64,000 nucleotides of DNA from Sorangium cellulosum (GCF_002950945.1 NZ_CP012673.1:10926501-10990500), one strand, 5' to 3'; shown: positions 35,452-45,202, numbered from the stretch's first letter. Translations and numbers: made by a program. Notes: generated from the letters alone by a model not told the origin.

Positions 35452-35757
35452 TCAGCGCGGGTCAGTAATCCCGGGCGTGGGGTCGCCGGGCGGGAGGGGC
35501 GGGTCGCGGAGCGCGCGCCAGCGCTCGCGCGAGAGCTGGAAGTGCAGCTGCGGCCAGCGCGGGCCCGGGCTCTCGCCGGCCGGCGTCATGCCGAGGCGCT
35601 CGAGCACCCGGATCGAGGCGAGGTTCGGCGCGTCGGTGCTCGCCCGCACCAGGGCGAGGCCGCGCTCCTCGAAGGCGAGGTCGAGCACGGCGGCCGCCAT
35701 CTCGGTGGCGAGCCCCTGGCCGGTGAACCCGGGCGCCAGGGCATAGAGCAGCTCGAT
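35452..35757 (-). pseudogene. 3' fragment of a GNAT acetyltransferase gene (RimJ/RimL type)
   Basis: About 100 codons read L-I-E-L-L-Y-A-L-A-P-G-F-T-G-Q-G-L-A-T-E-M (acetyl-CoA-binding strand and loop) and then A-S-I-R-V-L-E-R-L-G-M, the second half of a RimJ/RimL N-acetyltransferase domain, to a normal stop codon. The first half is absent: upstream of about 35757 the frame runs into unrelated sequence and then antisense through the P450 gene, and there is no start. The gene is therefore truncated. It ends 5 bases from the flavoprotein gene's stop codon. Confidence 0.62.
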
Positions 35758-35760
35758 CAA

Positions 35761-35880
<120 letters not shown>

Positions 35881-35917
35881 TTGCCACGTCGCCGGCGCGG
35901 CGCGGCGCGGGGGAGGG

Positions 35918-37177
35918 CTACGCGTCCCACGCGATGGGGAGCGAGTCGAACGCGCGCATGAGGATAAACGGGCTCCGGCGCGCGGGGTCCTTCCCGCGCC
36001 GCAGGCCGGGCAGCCGCTCGAGGAGCTCTTCGAGCGCGATCTTCGCCTCCGTGCGCGCCAGCAGCGAGCCGACGCAGAAGTGGATGCCCTTGCCGAAGGC
36101 GAGGTGCTTGCCCGCGTCCCTGCGGTGGATGTCGAAGCGCTCGCCGTCGGCGAACTCCGCCTCGTCCCGGTTCCCCGACGCATACAGCAGGTACACCCGT
36201 GCGCCTTTCGGGATACGGACCCTGGCCACCTCGGCGTCCGCCGTCACCGCCCGGAAGAAGCCGCGGACCGGGGACTCGCAGCGCAGCATCTCGTCAATCG
36301 CGCCCGGGATCAGCGACGGGTCCCCGCGCAGCGCCTCTGCCACCTCCGGGGGCGCGAGCAAGAGGTCGATCCCGCTCGCGAGCAGGGCCGTCGTCGTCTC
36401 GTGCCCGGCGGCCAGCAGATCCATCGCGTTGCAGACCGCCTCCTGCATGCTCAGCGCCGCGCTCCCGCCGATCTCCTCCGGGACGAGGAGCGAGAGCAGA
36501 TCCTCCCGCGGCTCGGCGCGGCGCGCCTCGATCTGGGCCTGGAAATAGCGCTGCATCGCCACGTATCCGCGGGCGCTCGCCACCTGCGCCTCTGGCGGTG
36601 CGCTCCCCGCCATCAGCGCCTGCTTGTCCTCGTGCCACGCCCTGAGCTGCTTCATCTCGGAGCGCGGCACCCCGAGCAGATCGCAGATGACGTACCCCGG
36701 CAGCGGCAGGGCGATCTGCGAGACCAGCTCGGCGTGCCCATCGCGAATGAAGGCGTCGATCAGCTCCCGCGTGAGCTCGCGGATGTGCCCCTCCAGCGCC
36801 GCCACGCGCAGCGGGGTGAAGGCCTTGCCGAAGACGGCGCGCACGCGCGTGTGATCGGGCGGGTCGCTCTGCACGAGCGAGGTGAACTCCTCGTACCCCT
36901 CGCGGAGGACCGCGCGGACCTCGGGGATCGGCTCGGCCCTGACGTAGAGCGAGTTGAAGGACGAGAACCGGTCCGTGTCCCGCAGGACGGCCACGATATC
37001 GGCGTACCTGGTGACGATCCACACGTCGAGCCGGGGGCTATAGAAGACCGGCTCCTCGCGCCGCGCGCGCGCATAGATCGGGTAAGGGTCCTCGATCTGC
37101 TCGGGGAGGAAGGGGTTGAAGAGCTCGCCGAGGGAGCCCCTCGGCGTCGGCGCGATCTGCTCCGGAGCTGCCTTCAC
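35918..37177 (-). CDS. Cytochrome P450
   Basis: A 419-residue soluble bacterial P450. It has the I-helix oxygen-binding A-A-G-H-E-T-T (about 256-262), the K-helix E-M-L-R (about 297-300) and the heme-binding loop F-G-K-G-I-H-F-C-V-G (Cys about residue 367). The N-terminus F-N-P-F-L-P-E-Q-I-E-D-P-Y-P-I-Y is typical of class I bacterial enzymes of the CYP107/CYP109-like kind. It would hydroxylate or epoxidise a small molecule with electrons from a ferredoxin. The only ferredoxin gene in the window is 20 kb away. The gene is intact next to a scar of broken genes. Confidence 0.95.
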   Translation of the reverse strand: MKAAPEQIAPTPRGSLGELFNPFLPEQIEDPYPIYARARREEPVFYSPRLDVWIVTRYADIVAVLRDTDRFSSFNSLYVRAEPIPEVRAVLREGYEEFTSLVQSDPPDHTRVRAVFGKAFTPLRVAALEGHIRELTRELIDAFIRDGHAELVSQIALPLPGYVICDLLGVPRSEMKQLRAWHEDKQALMAGSAPPEAQVASARGYVAMQRYFQAQIEARRAEPREDLLSLLVPEEIGGSAALSMQEAVCNAMDLLAAGHETTTALLASGIDLLLAPPEVAEALRGDPSLIPGAIDEMLRCESPVRGFFRAVTADAEVARVRIPKGARVYLLYASGNRDEAEFADGERFDIHRRDAGKHLAFGKGIHFCVGSLLARTEAKIALEELLERLPGLRRGKDPARRSPFILMRAFDSLPIAWDA

Positions 37178-37352
37178 GATGTCGCCTCCTGGACGGCCCT
37201 GGGGAGGAGCGGGCCGAGCCCGGAGGATACCTCATCGGTGACGCCCTCCGGGAGCGGCGCGATCACCTGCTCCAGGCGGCGCCAGCGCTGGCACGGGACG
37301 CGGCACATGCCAGCGGGGTGCCAGCGGGCCCGTGCCGACAGGCGCCCTCCCG

Positions 37353-37454
37353 GCGCGTAGGTAAAAGAAGCCGGAGCGCTGCGCGAGCGCGTAGATAAAA
37401 GAAGCCGGAGCGCTGCGCGAGCGCGTAGGTAAAAGAAGCCGGATCGCTGCGCGA
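37353..37454. repeat. Three tandem 34-bp units
   Basis: Exact-length units at 37353-37386, 37387-37420 and 37421-37454, nearly identical (GCGCGTAGRTAAAAGAAGCC... ending GCTGCGCGA). The third unit is the left edge of direct-repeat copy 1, and a single diverged version opens copy 2 at 38660. There are no spacers, so this is not a CRISPR array. It lies in the 720-base gap between the P450 gene and the DHFR-like gene. Confidence 0.9.
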
Positions 37455-37705
37455 AGAAGTGGAGCGCAGTAACCGAAAAGGTGGGACCGCGAGCGTCATG
37501 ATGGCTCGGTCCTGGGTCGAAAGAGCGTGGTCCGGGCGGCGCCGAGCGCGCTACGGGGCGCATCGGCGTGCCGTGGGCACACGTGTCCGTCCGGGCGTTG
37601 GTCTGGCCCGGGAGGCGCGTCGCGAGACGTTATACGGCGTCACCGAGCGCCTTGCGGCGCAGAGCGGTGCTTTTCCAGTACGGTGGTCGCCGCGTGGACG
37701 CTGGG
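37421..37705. repeat. Direct repeat copy 1 (about 285 bp)
   Basis: Aligns end to end with 38660-38945 at an offset of 1239-1240 bases. The last 150 bases (37556-37705 against 38796-38945) are identical. The left 60 bases carry several substitutions and one single-base indel. The repeat lies just upstream of the DHFR-like gene; its partner lies just upstream of the 5-oxoprolinase gene. ORFs across it are not protein-like. Confidence 0.95.
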
Positions 37706-37898
37706 AGAGCGTGCTGGAACATCGGTCGGCTCGCCGAGCGCGCAGAGGAAGCGGACGATGTTCCGGGGCTCAGTGACCATGGCGACGAGCTTCATCCGCC
37801 CCTTGCAAGCTGGGCCGATGACAAAGCCGAGAGGCTCGCGGTGCGCATTGCAATACCGGAACGTTGACCGATGCCTCGTTCCGAAGGAGACTCGCCGC

Positions 37899-38456
37899 AT
37901 GGGACTGCTGACCTTCAGCATCAACGTCACCCTGGACGGCTGCGTCGACCACCAGGAGGGGATCGTCGACGACGAGACGCACGCCTTCTTCACCCGCCTC
38001 ATGGACGAGAGCGGCGCGATGCTGTGGGGCCGCGTCACCTACGAGATGATGGAGAGCTACTGGCCGGCGGTCGCCCGCGGCGACGAGGAGGCGCCTCCGG
38101 CGATACGCGAGTGGGCGGTCAAGCTGGAGACCAAGCCGAAGTACGTGGTGTCGTCCACGCGCAAGGACTTCCCGTGGACCAACAGCCACCACATCGCCGG
38201 CGATCTGCGCATGGGCGTGCAGAAGCTCAAGGACGCGACCCCGGCCGGCGTGCTCCTCGGCAGCGGCAAGCTCGCGACCGAGCTGGATCGGCTGGATCTC
38301 ATCGACGAGTACAAGTTCCTCGTCCACCCCAAGCTCGCCGGCCACGGCCCGACCCTGTACCAGAGCGGGCTGCCCGCCACGCGGCGGCTCGAGCTGGTCT
38401 CGGCCAAGCCGCTCCGCTGCGGCGCGGTGGCGATGCACCACCGGCGCGCGCGCTGA
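37899..38456 (+). CDS. Dihydrofolate-reductase-fold protein (RibD C-terminal/YwjB type)
   Basis: Start at ATG 37899 with GAAGGAG nearby upstream. The 185-residue protein starts L-L-T-F-S-I-N-V-T-L-D-G-C-V-D-H (first strand and substrate loop of the RibD_C family). It has W-G-R-V-T-Y-E-M-M-E-S-Y-W (NADPH-side helix), Y-V-V-S-S-T and the nucleotide-binding L-L-G-S-G-K-L-A-T-E-L. These proteins are NAD(P)H reductases of unknown physiological role in most bacteria; resistance to an antifolate has not been shown for this branch. The gene is bracketed by a 285-bp direct repeat, so it may have arrived or been duplicated as a unit with its upstream region. Confidence 0.86.
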   Translation: MGLLTFSINVTLDGCVDHQEGIVDDETHAFFTRLMDESGAMLWGRVTYEMMESYWPAVARGDEEAPPAIREWAVKLETKPKYVVSSTRKDFPWTNSHHIAGDLRMGVQKLKDATPAGVLLGSGKLATELDRLDLIDEYKFLVHPKLAGHGPTLYQSGLPATRRLELVSAKPLRCGAVAMHHRRAR

Positions 38457-38457
38457 C

Positions 38458-38640
38458 TCAGAGAATGACGCTGGCACTCGGAGACAGCGGCCCCGGCCGA
38501 GCTCCAGCTCGAACCGCGCGTCCGCTGGCGCGGACTGGATCTCGATCAAGCCGGCGCGATCCCCAGCCACCGGCACCGCGGCAGCCAGCTGGGCCTGCTT
38601 CGACGCGTGCGCCCGCTTCGGCGGCTGTCTGCGCTCGAGC
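38458..38640 (-). mobile_element. Possible relic of an IS66-type accessory ORF (TnpA)
   Basis: In the minus-strand frame about 60 codons read A-H-A-S-K-Q-A-Q-L, G-L-I-E-I-Q and finally A-R-F-E-L-E-L-G-R-G-R-C-L-R-V-P-A-S-F. The last segment has the shape of the C-terminal strand of IS66-family TnpA (E-L-x-L-x-x-G-x-x-L-R-V-P). Both ends are missing: it breaks at the stop codon of the DHFR-like gene on one side and fades before direct-repeat copy 2 on the other. No transposase gene or terminal inverted repeats are present. Assignment from pattern only. Confidence 0.4.
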
Positions 38641-38659
38641 GCAGGCGCAGAGGCCTTGT

Positions 38660-38945
38660 GCGCGTAGGCAAATCAAGCCGGATCGCAGCGCGAGGAAGTG
38701 TAGCGCGGCAGAGCGAAAGGGTGGGACCGCGAGCGTCGTGATGGCTCGGTCCTGGGTCGAAAGAGCGTGATCCGGGCGGCGCCGCGCGCGCGAAGGGGCG
38801 CATCGGCGTGCCGTGGGCACACGTGTCCGTCCGGGCGTTGGTCTGGCCCGGGAGGCGCGTCGCGAGACGTTATACGGCGTCACCGAGCGCCTTGCGGCGC
38901 AGAGCGGTGCTTTTCCAGTACGGTGGTCGCCGCGTGGACGCTGGG
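38660..38945. repeat. Direct repeat copy 2 (about 286 bp)
   Basis: Partner of 37421-37705. It has only one, diverged, 34-bp unit at its left end where copy 1 has three. The right end lies 53 bases before the start codon of the 5-oxoprolinase gene, so the repeat may carry its promoter. The two copies enclose the DHFR-like gene and the IS66-like relic. Confidence 0.95.
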
Positions 38946-38998
38946 CTGGACCGGGGGCGCGCGGTGGCCTACTCGCTCGAGCGAGGAGGAGCCCCCCG

Positions 38999-41900
38999 AT
39001 GGGCCGATGGCAATTCTGGATCGACCGCGGCGGCACGTTCACCGACATCGTCGGCAAGCGCCCCGACGGCTCGCTGGTCACGCACAAGCTGCTCTCGGAG
39101 AACCCCGAGGCGTACCGCGACGCGGCGGTCGCCGGCGTCCGGCGCCTGCTCGAGGCCGACGGCGGCGGCGCGGCCGACGGCGGCGGCGCGACGCGGTGGA
39201 GCGACCTGATCGAGGCGGTCAAGATGGGCACCACGGTCGCCACGAACGCGCTGCTCGAGCGCAAGGGCGAGCCGACGGCGCTCGCGATCACGCGGGGCTT
39301 CCGCGACGCGCTGCGCATCGCCTACCAGAACCGGCCGCGCCTGTTCGACCGTCACATCGTGCTGCCGGAGCTCCTCTACGGCCACGTCGTCGAGATCGAC
39401 GAGCGCGTGGGCGCCCGCGGCGAGGTGCTCGCGCCGCTCGACGAGGCCGCGGCGCGGGCGGCGCTCCAGCGCGCCTTCGACGCGGGCGTCCGCGCCCTCG
39501 CGATCGTGCTGATGCACGGCTACCGCTACCCGGCGCACGAGGCGGCGCTCGAGCGCCTCGCGCGCGAGATCGGCTTCACGCAGATCAGCGCCTCGCACGT
39601 GGTGTCGCCGATGATGAAGCTCGTCCCGCGCGGCGACACGACGGTCGTCGACGCCTACCTCTCGCCGATCCTGCGGCGGTACGTGGAGCAGGTCGCGTCG
39701 GAGCTGCCCGGCGTGCACCTCCAGTTCATGCAGTCGAGCGGCGGCCTGACCGACGCGCGCCGCTTCCAGGGCAAGGACTCGATCCTCTCCGGGCCCGCCG
39801 GCGGGATCGTCGGCATGGCGCGCACGAGCCTCTCGGCCGGCTTCGACAAGGTGATCGGCTTCGACATGGGCGGCACGTCGACCGACGTCTCGCACTTCGC
39901 CGGGTCGCAGCTCAGCGACCTCGAGCGCGCCTTCGAGACGCAGGTCGCCGGGGTGCGGATGCGCGCGCCGATGCTCTCGATCCACACGGTCGCGGCGGGC
40001 GGCGGCTCGATCCTGCGCTTCGACGGGTCGCGCTACCGCGTCGGGCCGGAGTCGGCGGGCGCGCACCCCGGCCCGGCGTGTTACCGACGCGGCGGGCCGC
40101 TCGCGGTGACGGACTGCAACGTGATGCTCGGCAAGATCCAGCCCACGTTCTTCCCGCGCGTGTTCGGCCCGCGCGCGGACCAGCCGCTCGACGCGGAGCG
40201 CGTGCGCGCGGCGTTCGCGGCGCTGGCCGAGGAGATCGCGGCGGCGACGGGCGTGCTGCGCGCGCCCGAGGAGGTCGCCGAGGGGTTCATCGAGGTCGCG
40301 GTGGGCGGCATGGCGAGCGCGATCAAGCAGATCTCGGTCGCGCGCGGGCACGACGTCACCGAGTACACGCTCGCGGTGTTCGGCGGCGCCGGCGGGCAGC
40401 ACGTGTGCCTGGTCGCCGACGCGCTCGGCATGACGCGGGTGTTCGCGCACCCGCTCGCGGGGGTGCTGTCGGCCTACGGCATGGGCCTCTCGGACCAGAC
40501 CGCGATGCGCGAGCGGTCGATCGAGCTCCGGCTCGACGCCGGCGCGACGGCGCCCCTCGAGGCCGCGCTGGACGAGCTCGCGGCCGACGCGCGCGCCGAC
40601 CTCTGCGCCCAGGGGGTGGCGCCGGAGCGCGTCGAGGTGCTCCGCCGGGTGCACCTGCGGTACGAGGGCACGGACACCGCGCTGGTCGTGGCGCACGGCG
40701 CGCCCGAGGGGATGCGCGCCGCGTTCGAGGCCACGTACCGCCGGCGGTTCGCGTTCCTGATGGAGCGGCGGCCGCTCGTCGTCGAGGCGGCCTCGGTGGA
40801 GGCGGTCGGCCGCGGGGAGCCGGTGGGCGAGGCGACGCGCGCGCTGCCGCCGCGGCCGGGGCCGCTCCTCCCGGCCGAGGTGGTGCGGATGTTCTCGGGC
40901 GGCCGCTGGCACGACGCGCCGCTCTACCGGCGCGACGACACGCGGCCCGGCGACGTCGTGCGCGGGCCGGCGATCGTCGCGGAGCAGAACCAGACCACGG
41001 TGGTCGAGCCGGGCTGGCAGGCGGAGGTGACCGCGCAGGACCACCTCGTGCTCGAGCGCGTGGAGGCGCGGCCGAGGCGCCGGGCGATCGGCACCGAGGC
41101 CGACCCGGTGATGCTCGAGGTGTTCAACAACCTGTTCATGAGCATCGCCGAGCAGATGGGCCTGCGGCTGCAGAACACGGCCCACTCCGTGAACATCAAG
41201 GAGCGGCTCGACTTCTCGTGCGCGATCTTCGACGCGGAGGGCAACCTGATCGCGAACGCGCCGCACGTGCCGGTGCACCTCGGCTCGATGGGCGAGAGCA
41301 TCAGGACGGTGATCCGGGAGAACCGCGGCGTGATGCGGCCCGGGGACGTCTACGTGCTGAACGCGCCGTACAACGGCGGCACGCACCTGCCGGACGTGAC
41401 CGTCGTGACGCCGGTGTTCGACGACGCGGGGCGGGAGGTGCTGTTCTACCTCGGCTCGCGCGGCCACCACGCGGACATCGGCGGAACGACGCCGGGCTCG
41501 ATGCCGGCCGACAGCGCGAGCGTCGAGGAGGAGGGCGTCCTCATCGACAACTTCAGGATGATCGACGGCGGCGTGTACCGGGAGGCGGAGACGCGCGCGC
41601 TGCTCTCGTCGGGCCGATACCCGGCGCGCAACGTCGACCAGAACCTGGCCGACCTGCGCGCCCAGGTCGCCGCGAACGCGAAGGGCGCCGAGGAGCTCGG
41701 CAAGATGGTGGCGCACTGGGGCCTCGACGTGGTGCGGGCCTACATGCGGCACGTGCAGGACAACGCGGAGGAGGCCGTGCGGCGGGTGATCACGGCCCTG
41801 GACGACGGCGCCTACGAGTACCGGCTCGATCCGATCGAGGGCGTCGGGGAGCCGGTGATCAAGGTGGCGATCCGCGTCGACCGCGCGCGGCGGGAGGCGA

Positions 41901-42676
41901 CCATCGATTTCACCGGCACGTCGGCCGAGCTGCCGAACAACTTCAACGCGCCGAGGTCGATCGCGACGGCGGCGGTGCTGTACGTGTTCCGCACGCTGGT
42001 CGACAGCGACATCCCGCTGAACGCGGGCTGCCTGAAGCCGCTGAAGGTGATCGTGCCCGAGGGGACGATGCTGAACCCGCGGTATCCGGCCGCGGTCGTC
42101 GCGGGCAACGTGGAGACGAGCCAGTGCGTCACGCAGGCGCTCTACGGCGCGCTCGGCGTGATGAGCGAGAGCCAGGGCTCGATGAACAACTTCACCTTCG
42201 GGAGCGAGCGATACCAGTATTACGAGACGATCGCGGGGGGATCGTCGGCCGGGGTGGTGCGCGGCGAGAGGGGGGAGATCGCCGCCGGGTTCGACGGCAC
42301 GGACGTGGTGCAAACGCACATGACGAACTCGCGGCTCACGGATCCCGAGGTGCTGGAGTGGCGCTTCCCGGTGCTGCTCGAGGAGTACCGGATCCGCGCC
42401 GGCTCGGGCGGCGCGGGGCGCTGGAAGGGCGGCGACGGCGGGGTGCGGCGCGTGCGGTTTTTGGAGCGGATGACGGCGTCGATCCTGTCGAACAACCGCG
42501 TCCACGCGCCGCGGGGGGCGGCGGGCGGCGAGGACGGGAAGACCGGGGAGAACCGGGTCGAGCGGGCGGATGGGCGGGTCGAGCGGCTCGGGGGGTGCGC
42601 GCGGACGGAAGTGGGGGCCGGGGATGTGTTCGTGATCGAGACGCCTGGGGCCGGGGGGTACGGGCGGACGGGGTGA
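38999..42676 (+). CDS. Fused 5-oxoprolinase / hydantoinase A+B
   Basis: Start at ATG 38999 with GAGGAGGA 10-17 bases upstream. The 1225-residue protein joins a HyuA-type ATPase half and a HyuB-type half. The HyuA half begins [12 protein letters not shown] and contains [11 protein letters not shown] and G-G-A-G-G-Q-H. The HyuB half begins about residue 700 and contains [19 protein letters not shown] and T-S-Q-C-V. This single-chain form matches ATP-dependent 5-oxoprolinase (5-oxo-L-proline to glutamate, the last step of the gamma-glutamyl cycle). Related fused enzymes act on hydantoins or acetophenone-like substrates. It is complete and strongly GC3-biased. Confidence 0.92.
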   Translation: MGRWQFWIDRGGTFTDIVGKRPDGSLVTHKLLSENPEAYRDAAVAGVRRLLEADGGGAADGGGATRWSDLIEAVKMGTTVATNALLERKGEPTALAITRGFRDALRIAYQNRPRLFDRHIVLPELLYGHVVEIDERVGARGEVLAPLDEAAARAALQRAFDAGVRALAIVLMHGYRYPAHEAALERLAREIGFTQISASHVVSPMMKLVPRGDTTVVDAYLSPILRRYVEQVASELPGVHLQFMQSSGGLTDARRFQGKDSILSGPAGGIVGMARTSLSAGFDKVIGFDMGGTSTDVSHFAGSQLSDLERAFETQVAGVRMRAPMLSIHTVAAGGGSILRFDGSRYRVGPESAGAHPGPACYRRGGPLAVTDCNVMLGKIQPTFFPRVFGPRADQPLDAERVRAAFAALAEEIAAATGVLRAPEEVAEGFIEVAVGGMASAIKQISVARGHDVTEYTLAVFGGAGGQHVCLVADALGMTRVFAHPLAGVLSAYGMGLSDQTAMRERSIELRLDAGATAPLEAALDELAADARADLCAQGVAPERVEVLRRVHLRYEGTDTALVVAHGAPEGMRAAFEATYRRRFAFLMERRPLVVEAASVEAVGRGEPVGEATRALPPRPGPLLPAEVVRMFSGGRWHDAPLYRRDDTRPGDVVRGPAIVAEQNQTTVVEPGWQAEVTAQDHLVLERVEARPRRRAIGTEADPVMLEVFNNLFMSIAEQMGLRLQNTAHSVNIKERLDFSCAIFDAEGNLIANAPHVPVHLGSMGESIRTVIRENRGVMRPGDVYVLNAPYNGGTHLPDVTVVTPVFDDAGREVLFYLGSRGHHADIGGTTPGSMPADSASVEEEGVLIDNFRMIDGGVYREAETRALLSSGRYPARNVDQNLADLRAQVAANAKGAEELGKMVAHWGLDVVRAYMRHVQDNAEEAVRRVITALDDGAYEYRLDPIEGVGEPVIKVAIRVDRARREATIDFTGTSAELPNNFNAPRSIATAAVLYVFRTLVDSDIPLNAGCLKPLKVIVPEGTMLNPRYPAAVVAGNVETSQCVTQALYGALGVMSESQGSMNNFTFGSERYQYYETIAGGSSAGVVRGERGEIAAGFDGTDVVQTHMTNSRLTDPEVLEWRFPVLLEEYRIRAGSGGAGRWKGGDGGVRRVRFLERMTASILSNNRVHAPRGAAGGEDGKTGENRVERADGRVERLGGCARTEVGAGDVFVIETPGAGGYGRTG

Positions 42677-42760
42677 CGGACGGAGCGGCGTTGCCGTTCG
42701 TGGGGCCACCGTTAGCCGTGGCGGAGCGCGGCGTTGCCGTTCGCCATGCGTCGCCGTCCG

Positions 42761-42838
42761 CCAGGCGGTGGAGCCGCCCCGCTCGGCCAGGCGCAGGAGC
42801 CGTCCCGCTCCGCCTGGCAGAGGAACCGACCGCTCTCC
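42761..42838. repeat. Three decaying 26-bp tandem units before the defence-like cassette
   Basis: Units at 42761-42786, 42787-42812 and 42813-42838 follow the pattern CCAGGCGNNGGAGCCGYCCC, with the third most diverged. A separate 16-base direct repeat (GCGGCGTTGCCGTTCG) occurs at 42685-42700 and 42728-42743. These fill most of the 346-base gap between the 5-oxoprolinase gene and the ATPase gene and mark the point where GC content drops. A promoter for the cassette would have to lie between 42839 and 43022; none is obvious. Confidence 0.6.
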
Positions 42839-43022
42839 ATCAGGCGGGGGGACAACGCGAGCGGTGGCGGGCGCGGACACGGATGAGAGGCAGACGTGGC
42901 CCCTCAGCAAAGCGGGTGCGGAAGCGGAAAGGCGCAAGGCGCCGACGGTCGCCCTGGTCAAACCCGACGTTGTGTCTTCCCCCCGACCCCATCGCGCACT
43001 AGAACAAACCGGGAGGTCCTCG

Positions 43023-44201
43023 ATGCGGCTACGCACGCTCTCCTTTGCTGGTTACCGCTCGTTCGCGGCGCGAAGCCCTGCCGCTCCTGAGCGGCCGTTG
43101 CAGCGCCTCCAGCTCGCTCCCCTCACGATCCTTCTCGGTAAGAACAACAGCGGGAAGAGTACGGTCGCACGTCTGCTCCATCATGTGCTCCTTGCGCTCG
43201 GCCATGACGGGAAGGACCCCTTTCCGATGGACCGCGACGGCCACAAGTATGGCGGCAGCTTCCGGGACGTACAGCATGGCGGCGCGTTCTTCAACCCAGT
43301 CGACCTTGAGGTCGAGCTCAGCGCGGAAGATGGTGCAGAGACCACACTCGCGACCCAGCTCATCCAGGTAAGCGACATCGCGGATGACCGCCCGCCACTC
43401 GTTCAGAAATGCATATTCCGAGGCAAAGCATTCGCTGCCGAAGAAACCCCCCTCCGGGGGCTGTTACCGGATGTGCCGGAAGCGAACTCCTGGCGAGAAG
43501 GTGCCCGTCGTCTTCTGAAGGCGAGCTGTCATATAGGACCTGTACGCGATTCCGTCCAGGAATCTTATGAGGTCGTTCGAAACAAAACGGAGCAACGTCT
43601 CCCAAACAGCCGTGACGCCATTGCGCAGATGCTGCTGACGGACGTTGAGCTACGCGCCGCCGTTGGCGACTGGATGGCGAAGCATCTCGAAGGGTGGCGC
43701 GTCGACGTGCGGCAGAGCCTTGACACGTTCAAGCTAATGGCGCGCAGAGCGGGACGAGAATCTAACCTTGCAGACGCTGGGCAAGGGATACAGCAGGTGC
43801 TGCCGGTCGCGGTGCTTTGTTGCTGGCGCAGTCTGGGCCGCAGCGATGCATCCTTCCTCGACATTATGGAACAGCCCGAGTTGCACCTGCATGACGCGGC
43901 ACACGCCCCAATAGGCGATCTGTTGCTCTCCGCGGTCGCCGACACGCGTGGGAACCTCGTTGTGGAAACTCATTCGGAGTCACTGGTGCTACGCGTTCGC
44001 CGGCGCATTGCAGAGGGACGGCTATCTCCCGACCATGTGGCGATGATATATGTAGAGGACACAGCGGAAGGGAGTCAGCTTCGACCGATTCCACTAGAGC
44101 CCAACGGCGAGGTCGAATGGTGGCCTGAAGGGGTATTCTCAGAGGCTTTCGTGGAGGTGAAGGCCATTCGTAGAGCCCAGCGTGCCCGCGGGGGCGCCTG
44201 A
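43023..44201 (+). CDS. AAA ATPase with DUF3696-like C-terminus (candidate defence cassette, gene 1)
   Basis: A 392-residue SMC/OLD-like ATPase. It opens L-R-T-L-S-F-A-G-Y-R-S-F, then Walker A G-K-N-N-S-G-K-S-T (39-47). A 190-residue insertion follows, then a signature-like A-G-Q-G-I-Q-Q-V-L-P, Walker B F-L-D-I-M-E-Q-P-E-L-H-L-H and the His switch V-V-E-T-H-S-E-S-L-V-L-R. The end, L-E-P-N-G-E-V-E-W-W-P-E-G-V-F-S-E-A-F, resembles DUF3696. Such ATPases act as sensors or clamps paired with a nuclease in several phage-defence systems. Its codon use is visibly less GC-rich than neighbouring genes. The stop overlaps the next start (TGATG). Confidence 0.87.
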   Translation: MRLRTLSFAGYRSFAARSPAAPERPLQRLQLAPLTILLGKNNSGKSTVARLLHHVLLALGHDGKDPFPMDRDGHKYGGSFRDVQHGGAFFNPVDLEVELSAEDGAETTLATQLIQVSDIADDRPPLVQKCIFRGKAFAAEETPLRGLLPDVPEANSWREGARRLLKASCHIGPVRDSVQESYEVVRNKTEQRLPNSRDAIAQMLLTDVELRAAVGDWMAKHLEGWRVDVRQSLDTFKLMARRAGRESNLADAGQGIQQVLPVAVLCCWRSLGRSDASFLDIMEQPELHLHDAAHAPIGDLLLSAVADTRGNLVVETHSESLVLRVRRRIAEGRLSPDHVAMIYVEDTAEGSQLRPIPLEPNGEVEWWPEGVFSEAFVEVKAIRRAQRARGGA

Positions 44202-45202
44202 TGCTGTTCGTAGTGCAGCTCGCAGCCATGAACGGTGAAGAGAGGGTCCTCGACGCACTAGACGCCATCCTTGTCCGTGTCGAGGACGACGTGCATGAGG
44301 CTGAGCTCATCGACGTTGACGAGCTAGAGGCAAGTGCATGGTATCAGTCAAGCCGTCGAGATCGACAGAAGTTGCTTGAGAAGATCGCGGAAGCATCCTT
44401 GCACCGTTCACCCCGCAAGCGGGGTCCACACCTGCGACGGGTCGAGGTTAGCGATCCGGCCACCGCCGCACAGGCCCGGGTCATCGCGCATGCACCTTTG
44501 CTCGTGCTTGTCGAGAACGACATCTCAGATGGATCCCTCGTCGAGGCCGCCCTGAGGACGCTCGCCGAGCCGGCGACTATCGAGTTATGCTTCGGCGCAC
44601 CGTCGCAGCTTGAGCCACCAGCCTTTAAGATGGAGAGTCGAGGCGGGCATGGTGAGCTAAAAAAGCTCATCGTGAGTTGCATCAAAGACGCTGCAGCGCG
44701 CGGGCGTCGACCCAGAATGGTGGTGATCACTGACAGCGACGGAGAATGGCCAGGGGAAGTAAAGTCGCACGCTCAAGAAATTCGCACAGATTGTGCCAGA
44801 CACGGCATTCCATGCCCACCTCTCAATAAGCGCACGGCAGAAAATTACATCCCGGATGCGGTGTGGCACGCGTGGGTAAGCGACCCGGACAAGACGGCCG
44901 CGAAACCGATGGTGGAGGCGCTGCTCCGACTATCTCGCGAGCAGCGGGATCATGTCAACATGGCTCGTCCTGATCAAAGTCCATGGGATAAGAACAAGCC
45001 GAAAGCCGTGGCACTCTTTCAGGGGGTCTCGACTGCAGACGAGGATATACTTCGGCGCTCTAACCTGAAGGGGAGAAGCGACAGCATGTTGATTCTGGCG
45101 CTGAAGGTACACGCGAATGCGCTCACGTCGATCGATCTCCAGGCCCGCGACCATCAAGGGGACCTTTTGAACCTGGTACGCAACATCGAGGATGAACTGT
45201 AG
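44201..45202 (+). CDS. TOPRIM-like protein (candidate defence cassette, gene 2)
   Basis: A 333-residue protein without a recognised full-length family. Residues 99-125 read P-L-L-V-L-V-E-N-D-I-S-D-G, giving a conserved-type Glu (E105) after a beta-strand. Residues 172-182 read M-V-V-I-T-D-S-D-G-E-W, giving a D-x-D pair (D178, D180). Then comes K-R-T-A-E-N-Y-I-P-D-A (210-220), like the K-R-x-x-E-N-Y segment of OLD-family and DUF4435 TOPRIM nucleases. Glu plus D-x-D is the metal site of TOPRIM enzymes. It probably is the nuclease arm used by the upstream ATPase, with the two OLD halves on separate chains. It overlaps that gene by one base and is followed 2 bases later by the DUF262 gene. Confidence 0.72.
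   Translation: MLFVVQLAAMNGEERVLDALDAILVRVEDDVHEAELIDVDELEASAWYQSSRRDRQKLLEKIAEASLHRSPRKRGPHLRRVEVSDPATAAQARVIAHAPLLVLVENDISDGSLVEAALRTLAEPATIELCFGAPSQLEPPAFKMESRGGHGELKKLIVSCIKDAAARGRRPRMVVITDSDGEWPGEVKSHAQEIRTDCARHGIPCPPLNKRTAENYIPDAVWHAWVSDPDKTAAKPMVEALLRLSREQRDHVNMARPDQSPWDKNKPKAVALFQGVSTADEDILRRSNLKGRSDSMLILALKVHANALTSIDLQARDHQGDLLNLVRNIEDEL

Noticed and set aside
37353-37454. CRISPR-like array
   Set aside because: The three 34-bp units are directly adjacent without spacers and no cas gene is nearby.
38969-43036. Minus-strand open frame of over 1300 codons across the 5-oxoprolinase region
   Set aside because: It is an antisense shadow of a strongly GC3-biased gene; its product is Arg/His/Asp-rich with no domain, while the plus-strand product matches a known family from end to end.
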